Shown piece by piece: positions 56,678 through 64,000 of a stretch of 64,000 bases of DNA. The notes under the pieces are model-generated. The model was not told where the DNA came from. It ran no database searches and worked only from the letters and a program-made list of their open reading frames with translations. Numbering within the stretch: position 1 is the stretch's first letter; each line of letters begins with the position of its first letter. The DNA lies in contig JARWKL010000008.1 of NCBI GenBank assembly GCA_029961685.1, positions 8,992,501 through 9,056,500 on the forward strand, in the 5' to 3' direction. The stretch comes from Aristolochia californica. Lineage: Eukaryota > Streptophyta > Magnoliopsida > Piperales > Aristolochiaceae. A program made the position numbers and the translations under genes.

Positions 56678-57046
56678 AGCTGTTAAGGGAAAAAAAAGCA
56701 AGTGAATATGGAAATATTATTTTTTCGCATTTGTGAACTTAGGCAGGATCCTTTGGCACTAAACCCAAGTCATATTTTTTTCTGGGACGTGAACATGCTT
56801 GTCCTATACATAGGAAAAGTGGATAACTAGATCGGCTTGTTATGTCACCTAGTTGGTAGGAAGAATTATAGAAAGATGATTAATTTTCAAACAGTAAGTT
56901 ATCTCTGGTTATTTCAAGTGAGAAGTGAGATGTTGCATAAAAGCAGTCAAGATATCTAAAACAAGTATTTATTCGTTATCTGCTGACTTTCTTCATACTT
57001 TATTGGTGTATGTGGAACTGAGTTTGTTCCTCTTGCTCATTTGCAG

Positions 57047-57097
57047 GTGAAGTGGCTGAACAAGCAACTTGCAAAATTGTGGCCTTTTGTTGCTGAT
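57047..57097 (+). CDS. NTMC2T4: Gene B exon 3
   Basis: 51 bp, 17 codons in phase 0, from acceptor TTTGCAG to donor GAT|GTAAGT. It encodes VKWLNKQLAKLWPFVAD, the start of the SMP domain (the VKWLNK..S.LWPFV motif). It is too short to appear by ORF search alone. Confidence 0.85.
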
Positions 57098-57213
57098 GTA
57101 AGTGGCAAATATCTTTACTACCATAGTGATAAATTAACTATTTTGTTGTATTCTTTCTGTAAATGTACAAATATTCAAGTATTTATTGTGAGTTTTGAAA
57201 TTCGCCATCTCAG

Positions 57214-57334
57214 GCAGCGACAATGGTAATTAAAGAATCTGTTGAGCCACTACTTGAAGAATATAGACCTCCTGGAATTACTGCCCTTAAGTTCAGCAAG
57301 CTTTCTCTGGGAAATGTTGCTCCCAAAGTTGAAG
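57214..57334 (+). CDS. NTMC2T4: Gene B exon 4
   Basis: 121 bp from acceptor ATCTCAG to donor GAAG|GTTTGA, 40 codons plus one base. It encodes AATMVIKESVEPLLEEYRPP, GITALKFSKLSLGNVAPKVE and the first base of the next codon. This is the SMP lipid-binding domain, which shuttles lipids at ER-plasma membrane contacts. The next exon, expected to start with GIRV-like sequence, and the C2 domains were not found before the right edge, so the gene is partial. Confidence 0.85.
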
Positions 57335-57744
57335 GTTTGATCTCCTTCTATTATACTAGAGTTTCTCTTTTAGAAAAAAGTGTTGTCGATTTATTTTTCT
57401 GTACTTTAAGCTGCTATTGAGCCTGTACCAGAAATAAACAAAAAGGGTGTGAGTACAGTGAAAAGAAGTTAAGAAAATAGGGACCATAATCTATGGGACA
57501 GTGAACCTTGCTTTCTGGCACAAAAGAAAATCCTTTTTTTGTGTGGAAACTGATAGCAAGTCGTAGTATTTGGTGAACCCATGCTTCTTCCATGGGTTCT
57601 TATTTTTTTCTCGTGCATTGTGCAATCTTCCATGGGCAGTTCTGATCATTTTCAGAAAACCTTCCTGTGCATCCCTGCTTCTAGGAGTAGCTAATGACTC
57701 ACTTTTGCTCCTTCAAATGGGGAGTCAGAAGGCACCTCTTTTAT

Positions 57745-57748
<4 letters not shown>

Positions 57749-57796
<48 letters not shown>
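57749..57796. repeat. (CT)n(ATCT)n microsatellite
   Basis: About 16 CT units (57749-57780) run into four ATCT units (57781-57796), inside gene B intron 4. Confidence 0.95.
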
Positions 57797-57929
57797 GTCA
57801 GTCTATTTTCTTTTTTTTAATGGTTATTAATATCATCCTTTTTACTCAGAAGAATCTAGTATTTTTCTATAGATATCATCTCGTTTCCTCCTTGAATAAA
57901 TTCAGCCATTGAAACTCTTGAGATCACTC

Positions 57930-58226
57930 TATAGCTATTAGTCTTCGCTGCATTGAAGGCGATTCAAAGGTTGTTATCAATTGGTATACGAAGCCTTCAA
58001 AACCTCCTTGGCAGCATTGGGAGTTATATGAGGATATATGTACTTTAATTTCCCAAATGTATTGTAAGTGGAATTATATTCCTAGATCTGCTAATCATTT
58101 GGCAGATAGACAAGCTAAACAGGGCGTTGCCCTCCAACAACTTGTTGGGGAGGAAGGCCACCTTAGCTAGGTAATGTATTTTCTTCTTTTTGCAATATAT
58201 ATTCACAACCTACTTTCAAAAAAAAC
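57930..58226 (+). mobile_element. LINE 3' tail (RNase H end), another subfamily
   Basis: The plus strand encodes LRCIEGDSKVVINWYTK and IPRSANHLADRQAKQGVALQ in one frame, the end of a plant L1 RNase H domain. An A-run (58219-58226) follows. The sequence is clearly diverged from the other LINEs in the window. No convincing target duplication was found. Confidence 0.7.
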
Positions 58227-58232
58227 TTCCAG

Positions 58233-58601
58233 ATTGATAAGAGAAAGCCATCTTTTTCTTGGAACATATTTGTTGAAAAACAAGTACAGGGGTATTTTGG
58301 TCATTTATTTATCTTTATTTATTTTGTCTTGATGTAATCTTGTTATGTATGTCCAATTACGTCTATGGACCAAGTTTCATTTAAATAGGACATGTAGAAT
58401 GGAAGATACAAGGAGATTAAAGTTTCACTTAACTAAGGGCATATTTGTAATTGTCCTCAAACAACATTATAAATACAGGTTGGGGGATGACCACAGCCCT
58501 CGTAGCTCTCTATTTGAGCTTTTCGCTCTCCATTTTCTCTCCCTCTCATTCTCTATCTTCAACTCGCTCTTCTTACTTTTTTCAATATTGATAAGAGAAA
58601 G
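58233..58601. repeat. 339-bp insert bounded by 15-bp direct repeats
   Basis: ATTGATAAGAGAAAG occurs at 58233-58247 and 58587-58601. The 339 bp between contain no ORF, no poly(A) and no RNA polymerase III boxes I can recognise; the segment TGTTGAAAAACAAG at 58270 resembles an LTR start. The insert type is unresolved. Confidence 0.55.
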
Positions 58602-58754
58602 TGATGCAGTACAATTATGCTTATCCTGAAACTGAGAGTGAAGAAGAAGAACAAAGAGATAAGAAAGATGATGAAGAGAAAGCAAGTCGAAGGAAATTTC
58701 CAAAATCATCATTCATTAAGCTTTTCAAGTTATACAAGCCTTAGATAATGATTC

Positions 58755-59069
58755 TGTTGAATTTTTGGAAAAGAGAAAACCTTACTAATTTTGTTGTAAT
58801 CTGAGTACATGAACCCCTATTTATAATAGAAGAAAGTAATAGAGTCTAATTATAATTAAACTACCCTTGTCCCAATTACACCCAAAGTCTAACACTTAAA
58901 GATAAGTCCTAGCATAATTAAACAACTCAACATAAATAGAAGAATAACATAACTAAAACACCTTTTAACTAAAACTCTTCTGTGAGACCTCCTTCCATAA
59001 TAATTATGGCTTTGTAAGACTTCTTATTGTGAGAGTCATGTAAGACTCTTCAATATCTGCTCTTCAACA
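58755..59069 (-). repeat. Copia LTR (minus), same family as the solo LTRs
   Basis: The segment TGTTGAATTTTTGG ... CTCTTCAACA shares the 'cctatttataatagaagaaag' and 'attataattaaactaccc' blocks with 16947-17290 and 42387-42725. A minus-strand polypurine tract (complement of CTCCTCTTCAAGG) follows, so it is a 3' LTR. The internal region is cut within 40 bp by the LINE that starts near 59100. Confidence 0.75.
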
Positions 59070-60074
59070 CTCCTCTTCAAGGACCTGAATAAACCATAAC
59101 AGGTATATAGAAGTACCAAACGTGCAAAGGGCATCTAGAGTAGCAGATCATGGTGGAAATCTAATTGACACAAACGCAATAGCAGCAAGGTACGAAGGGG
59201 AGACATCTAGACCGAAGGAGCCAATTGACGAACAAGAATGGCAAACCGTCGTGAGTCGCACATCAAGAAGAAGGATTGGGGTGGAAGAACTAGATGAACT
59301 CCACTACAGAAACAACAACGGCTCCATCTCCCTCAGAAAAGCGAAAGACAAAAATTTCTGCGAATCACCTCCCGATTTGGATCAAAGAAGTCCTTCATCT
59401 CCATTCCCATCGATGCTGTGGAAGCCTTCGGCTTTATCCTAGGAAAAGTATGGGACAACAACACGGGGCGAAGCTATGACAAATCACTCTTCACAAGGGA
59501 GTTGGAATTTCAGATCCACACTCAATTTCACGGAGGAAAGCTTGAGTGCTCGATCACTCTGAGACGAGCAAATAAAATCATGGGAATGGTTTTCATTCTG
59601 CAAAGCCCAAGCTTCGGGTTGGGATGAAGGCAATTCAAGCTCTCGATCAACCAACTATCCCAGGCACAAGCCGCAGGAAATACCCTCCACATCAATCACC
59701 CAAAAAAGCCCAGCTTATCACCCCCCCGCCATCCCCCCACAGGGAAGAACAAAACTCCCACTACCAAGCTACCCAAACCAGAAAAATCTTGGAAAGATTC
59801 CATCAATCCCTTTCTCTCCAGGAAACAACTCCTCTTGCCCCCAACCCCCAACCCCCTCCGAAAATCCTAGAGACAAGTGTCACACTCCCGCCTCCACCCC
59901 CTTCGAAATCCATCTACCATGAGAATCTCCACCCCCTTTTCTCACTAGAGTGTTGAAACCAGTGCGCTAAAAGGCTCGAACCTTTTAGGAAAACAACCCC
60001 ACAGATCTTATACAAGGACTGGCCCGGTTGATGCAAACAAATATTCCAACACTCCCCCGCACGGGAAAACCCAT

Positions 60075-60152
60075 GGACAAATTCACCAGAAAAACCCGGG
60101 ACAAATTCACCAGAAATACCTGGGACAAATTCCTGGAAAAGCCCAGGACAAA
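60075..60152. repeat. 24-bp tandem repeats inside the TRIM
   Basis: The unit 'ggacaaattcaccagaaaaaccc' starts at 60075, 60099, 60123 and 60146 (period 24, then 23), with increasing divergence. Confidence 0.85.
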
Positions 60153-60154
60153 TT

Positions 60155-60200
60155 TGGTGGGAGCGGGATTCGAACTCGGGACCAACCTGCTCTGATACCA
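60155..60200 (-). other. tRNA-like 3'-end segment beside the TRIM primer-binding site
   Basis: Read on the minus strand, the primer-binding site is followed by GAGTTCGAATCCCGC and then TCCCACCA. This is close to a tRNA B-box (GGTTCGANTCC) followed by an acceptor-like end with CCA. It is not a complete tRNA; no D-arm or anticodon arm is present. Confidence 0.5.
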
Positions 60201-61513
60201 TGTTGAAACCAGTGCACTAAAAGGCTCGAACCTTTTAGGAAAGCAACCCCACGGATCTTATACAAGGACTGGCTGAGTCGATACAAACAAATATTCCAAC
60301 ACAGAGCAAGCCCTAGAAGAAGGGAAGAAGCGGTTATCGACAACCCCCACCATCATTGTCCGACCTGATCATAACTCAGCCGAGATGATCAGAAATTGGA
60401 TCCGGAAGAAAGTCTCAAATGGACAGTGGACATTACACACATCCAGGACAAGCACTAGCTCTTGGCTTTCCAGTCGCATGAGGATAGGGAGACGCTGCTT
60501 CATCTACAAAATGAGACAAAATCCCCAATTATGGGCATAATCCTTTGGAACTCCGGCACATCTTGGGTTGGCCAATGGGTAGCTGCTCGCGGTATTCTAG
60601 TAGAACTCCGATGCCGACACATGCTAGAAAGCCTGGCGAATATTTTCGGTGAGCTCGTCTGGCTAATGAGAAACCGCAGGAACTGCTATGGAAAAATTTC
60701 TTCATTAAGCCAAAATCCCTGGTAAGAGGAACTCAACTCATTGAACTTTTTTCGGGCGATTTCTTCGCCTGGATCATGTTGGAATTTGAGGATATGAGCT
60801 GTCTCCCCCCAATGATTCCGAACTCGCGAGATCTTGATAAATGTCTGACTCAGTGCAACCTTGACTCTCTGAGTACTGAGTTAAACCAGAGTCCATCTTA
60901 CACCGAGTCAGGGGCCGAGCTAGCCTATAAACTCAACAAAAAATAACTTCGGCCAATGCCCATGGAACTCTCCCGAATGAAAATTCAAATTCCGAAAACC
61001 AAAAAATCCAAAGCTCCACTCAACCCATCTTTTCATTGCCGAACACCATTTCCAAGAGCACTCCATCCCACATCATGCTCCTAAACACCCCCCGAAACTC
61101 CAGCTTGAACCAGACACTTGGCACTGGAATCATACCTTCAAATCCCCGTCGTCCTAACCAAATCACCCCTGTTACTCCTTTGAGTCTGACACCCCATCTG
61201 ATTCAACCTATCCCTGATCCCTCTCGCTTGGAGCCCAGCGCCCATCTGACCACACCTGTTGAATGCCTGCCACATCGCCCCTCGGCCACCAAAATTCCAC
61301 ATAACCTTTTTTCCCATCCCACAAACCTCTCCTTTCCCATCGATATGTCCTGTACCACTCCTGAGATACTATCAAATCAGCTTCCCTCCCAAGCTATCAG
61401 CCAAAGATCAATCTCCCCCATGTCTACCCAAACTCCAAGACATCAAACCTTGTCGCCTATTAACCCTGTCACAGTGGGCCTCCACAGGAGCCACCATCCT
61501 CTTTCAGAACACA

Positions 61514-61826
61514 AAACACCTCGACACCCCTCACCTCACTCTTCAGCCCTCTCTTTTCATACTGTCATGCCCCATCCCATCCCTGATATACCATCCACTC
61601 AGCATCCTCTGGAGCCCCGAGCCACCAATTCAAAGAGGATGGTGGCTCGTGTGGAGGCCCACTGTGACATGGTTAATCGGCGACGAGGTTTGATGTCTTG
61701 GAGTTAAACACCTCGACGCCCCTCACCTCACTCCGCAGCCCTCTCTTTTCATACTGACATGCCCCATCCCATCCCTGATATACCATCCACTCAGCATCCT
61801 CTGGAGCCCCGAGCCACCAATTCCAA
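61514..61826. repeat. 192-bp period direct duplication in the second LINE ORF1
   Basis: A stretch of about 117 bp beginning AAACACCTCGAC at 61514 recurs at 61706 with few differences. The offset of 192 bp is a multiple of three, so the duplication keeps a reading frame. Unique sequence separates the copies. Confidence 0.85.
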
Positions 61827-62759
61827 CTCACACTGTCCCACAACCTATCAAACCCCACCCCACCACACTTTACCGCCAGTTGACTCTCCCATCCCGAAAG
61901 TCACCCTCAGCCCCCCATCAACCCACCCAGAGAACAATCTCCCTAACAACCTCACTGCTCCTAACAGTACAAGAAACGTCGGACCAGCCAGTCCACAAAA
62001 GTGAAATATAGCTTTTCTCACCCCCTCGGAGAACCTGCTACACCCTGATTACCCTATGAATCTTGATGTCTTAGATCCGCTTTCAAAATCCCCCCAAGAT
62101 GTACAATCTGAGACAATCCCAACCTGGCAACATGTCCCCTCAACTCTGCCCCCTTGAGCCCCCCTCCACCTATTGCCAATGATGAAAATCTTCCCCGAAA
62201 CTCTCCAAAGCCCCCCGCTGACACCACACCTCTATTACAATGGCATCCCCCTTCTCCGAACAGATCATCACATCCCAACCACAATCCTTACTCCATCGTC
62301 TTCTTCCCTATGCCTCTGGCCTCCATGGACCCTAACTCCGATAAACTTCCAGAGACACCTGCTAGTAATTCTGAAAGGTATGGAAAATACAATTCCTTCC
62401 CCATCACCTACTCCAGACGTAAACCAAAATAGAGAAAGCCACCCAAAGTCATTACACAAACATACTCTAGGGAGAAAACTCTGTAGCAAAGGCAAAGACC
62501 CCGCCCCGGAAACCAGCTTGCCAGAACAGAACCCGCCCTCCTCCCCATCCCCCCCACGTTTCGAATCTCTCAGGGACTATCCCAAACTCACCCGAAAGGA
62601 GCGGGTGGAAAATATGCAGAAACACATCATGGAACACTCGGCGGGCGTCGTCTCCCCGCATCGACTGGAGAAGATGCTGGAGCTAACTTGGGAGTTCTCC
62701 AAGTACTATAACAGCCTCTTTTGCTACTCAAAGGAGGATATTTTCAGAATCTCAGGTCC

Positions 62760-63730
62760 ATGATTGTCCTATCCTGAAACGTTCGGGGAATCAACTCGCC
62801 CTCTAAGCGAGACTTCATCGAAGCAGCTCTTTTTGAATATAAGCCTAATATTATAATATTTACATAAACAAAGCTGCAATGTTTTGATAATTTTGTGGCC
62901 CACAGTCTATGGTTTAATTTGGACCTTGAGTGGGCTGTAATCGATGTGGTGGGGCACTCTAGTGGCATTCTTGTAATCTGGAACCCAAACTCGGTTGAGG
63001 CCGTATCCATTGATCTGGGTCATTTCTCCCTTTGCATCCGCTTTCGGAACAGAGCTCTAGGATCAGAATGGGCCCTGGCCTTTGGGGAACGACCATCGAT
63101 CCCTCTTATGGGATGAAATATTATAAAAAGTTCAACAATGGAGTCTCCCCTAACTTCTGGCTGAAAGCCCCCTTGCAAAAAGAATCACCTCCACAATGAG
63201 AGCTTTCTCGGACCTGATTAGTTGTCTAGAGCTCCTTGAAATTCCCTTATCGGGGAAAAAAATTACTTGGTCCAATGGCCAACCACCATTCCACCCCCCC
63301 CCTCCTTTCCTTTCAAAATTAGATCGATTATTGGTTAATAATGACTTGCTACTTCTTTTCCAAAATACTGTGGGTCAGGTCCTCAACAAAATCGGCTCTG
63401 ACCATTGGCCTATCCTCATAAACACCCATCCCCCAAATTGGGGGTTTCCTCCATTCAGATTCGAAAACTCCTGGCTCTTGGTGGATTCTTTTGTCCCGCA
63501 TTTGAAGAAGTGGTGGGAAGATCTCCCACATCATCCAAATCCGGGGTGGGCGTTCCATGTAAAATTCAAAGCTCTCAAATCAGTTATAAGGCCCTGGGCT
63601 CGCAACCTCAATGCTGCTGTTGCATTTACAAAAGCCTCCATCCGTCACCGCTTCTCTGAGATGGATCTTCTGGAGGAGCAAAGGTCTCTCACTTCTCTTG
63701 AACTCATTTGTAGAAATAACTTAAAACTCT
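62760..63730 (+). pseudogene. Second LINE ORF2 endonuclease
   Basis: The ATG at 62760 starts MIVLS, then a TGA stands where the other LINE has TGG (Trp), followed by NVRGINSPSKRDFIEAAL. Further frames give HSSGILVIWNPNSVEAV, then (63196-63732) FSDLISCLELLEIPLSGKKI, KLDRLLVNN and NKIGSDHWPIL with the catalytic His kept, and FPPFRFENSWL. Stops at 62775 and 62864 and a missing GDFN segment near 63110-63190 make it inactive. Confidence 0.8.
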
Positions 63731-64000
63731 GACTTCTCTAAACTCCTTACAAGCGAAACTACTCATTGGAAGCAACATGCTAGATTCCACTGGCTGTTTG
63801 ATGGGGATGGCAATACAAAGTTTTTCCATGCCATTGCTTCTGGCCGTAGGAGAACTAACTGTACATCTTCCCTTCTCATAAATGGTGAGGAGTGTACGGC
63901 TAGTATCTCCATTGCTAATGAGTTTGTAAAGTTTTTTTCAGATCTATATACTGAGGAGAGCTTCAACCGCCCTACCCTTGACCAAATCGAATTCAGTAGT
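63731..64000 (+). pseudogene. Second LINE ORF2 linker before RT (partial)
   Basis: The plus strand reads WLFDGDGNTKFFHAIASGRR and LINGEECTASISIANEFVKF, then FFSDLYTEESFNRPTLDQI, the standard stretch between endonuclease and RT in plant L1 ORF2. The window ends inside it. Confidence 0.75.

Larger units (their letters stand above)
47653..56682 (-). mobile_element. Outer Copia element (minus) with TSD AGCTG
   Basis: LTRs lie at 47658-47974 and 56367-56677, with AGCTG on both outer sides (47653-47657 and 56678-56682). Both LTRs carry the 'ggcaaattatctttgac' start and the 'ccttccagctttcaaca' end. A minus-strand polypurine tract lies at 47975-47995. Removing the inner Copia and LINE leaves about 2.65 kb, with gag joined directly to RT, so protease and integrase were lost by an internal deletion. 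It lies in gene B intron 2, antisense to the gene. Confidence 0.88.
46411..57046 (+). other. Gene B intron 2 (10.6 kb) carrying nested Copia elements
   Basis: The intron is bounded by donor GTTAGA and acceptor TTTGCAG. It contains the nested Copia complex 47658-56677. Without the complex and its duplicated 5 bp the intron would be about 1.6 kb. The unoccupied ends (46411-47652 and 56683-57046) show no features beyond a T-run at 47570-47584. Confidence 0.85.
59946..60306 (-). mobile_element. TRIM-like element (351 bp) with 101-bp LTRs
   Basis: LTRs lie at 59951-60051 and 60201-60301, TGTTGAAACCAGTG ... TATTCCAACA, and differ at few positions. Flanks TAGAG and CAGAG match at 4 of 5. On the minus strand a primer-binding site TGGTATCAGAGC adjoins the upper LTR and a purine tract (GTGCGGGGGAG) adjoins the lower one. 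The 149-bp interior has no ORF for a retrotransposon protein. These are the defining features of a terminal-repeat retrotransposon in miniature. It splits the second LINE ORF1. Confidence 0.92.
59122..62763 (+). pseudogene. Second LINE ORF1, Pro/Ser-rich and broken
   Basis: The start encodes IDEQEWQTVVSRTSRRRIG. After the TRIM, 60462-60725 encodes SWVGQWVAARGILVELRCRH and LANIFGELVWL, matching the DUF4283 core of the other LINE. The long middle is C-rich and Pro/Ser/Thr-rich (61036-62430). The end (62173-62763) contains RKERVENMQKHIMEHSAGVV and finishes RISGP before the overlapping ORF2 start. Stops and frameshifts interrupt it. Confidence 0.7.
57335..64000 (+). other. Gene B intron 4, open at the right edge
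   Basis: At least 6.7 kb of intron follow exon 4, with a CT microsatellite, a LINE tail, an unidentified insert with long direct repeats, a Copia LTR and a long LINE. I found no further gene B exon. Confidence 0.65.
59100..64000 (+). mobile_element. Second long L1-like LINE, open at the right edge
   Basis: The plus strand carries ORF1 pieces (59122-62763), ORF2 endonuclease (62760-63730) and the start of the RT region (63730-64000). It belongs to the same two-ORF family as 5988-12420: ORF1 also ends in TGA overlapping the ORF2 ATG (ATGA at 62760-62763). A 351-bp TRIM-like element interrupts ORF1. The 5' start is approximate and the 3' end lies outside the window. Confidence 0.85.

Noticed and set aside
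60155..60200. tRNA gene candidate
   Set aside because: Only a T-arm-like stretch and a CCA end are present; no D-arm, anticodon arm or acceptor pairing.

Overview
The window is plant nuclear DNA dominated by nested transposable elements. It carries split eukaryotic genes with GT-AG introns, plant Copia, chromovirus-type Gypsy, L1-like LINE and PIF/Harbinger elements, and initiator-tRNA-Met primer binding sites. There are no operons, CRISPR arrays, rRNA or intact tRNA genes. It looks like an angiosperm with transposon-inflated introns; the species cannot be named from this sequence.

Two host genes are supported and they are divergent. Gene A (minus strand) encodes a homologue of the plant protein Arabidopsis annotates as DNA-binding protein AT3G52170. 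It has a probable 5'-UTR exon at about 31238-31340, a first coding exon at 29634-29771 and a large second coding exon at 4187-4988. The two coding exons join in frame across a 24,645-bp intron (4989-29633) packed with nested elements. Later exons are not seen. Gene B (plus strand) starts at 44696 and encodes the N-terminus of an NTMC2T4/synaptotagmin-7-like protein. Four exons are visible (44696-44800, 46309-46410, 57047-57097, 57214-57334). Intron 2 (10.6 kb) holds a Copia element nested in another Copia. Intron 4 runs off the right edge and holds LINE sequence.

Region by region. 1-4186: gene A intron or flank with Copia LTR remnants. 4989-29633: Copia C1 (minus), split by a nearly full-length 6.4-kb LINE with a 16-bp target-site duplication (TSD); then Copia C2 (plus), which holds a solo LTR, a non-autonomous Harbinger element and a Gypsy chromovirus (TSD CATAT). 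The Gypsy LTR holds a short non-autonomous LTR element with two identical 119-bp LTRs, and that holds a 5'-truncated LINE: four layers. 31559-37315: a PIF/Harbinger transposon with transposase and Myb-like genes, just upstream of gene A. 37316-42730: Copia remnants and a solo LTR. 42731-44695: gene B upstream region. 47658-56677: outer Copia with an inner Copia (50352-56360) inserted in its primer binding site, plus a 337-bp LINE fragment. 57749-59069: microsatellite, LINE tail and Copia LTR. 59100-64000: a second long LINE, open at the right edge, carrying a 351-bp TRIM-like element.

Almost every element is broken by stops, frameshifts or lost catalytic residues. The least damaged mobile unit is the Harbinger element, whose Myb-like gene looks intact and whose transposase has one in-frame stop and one altered splice donor. 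No unknown defence or metabolic system was found. The novelty is structural: extreme intronic nesting, non-autonomous elements beside plausible helper families, a TRIM with a tRNA-like segment, and a telomere-like tandem duplication inside the Harbinger element.
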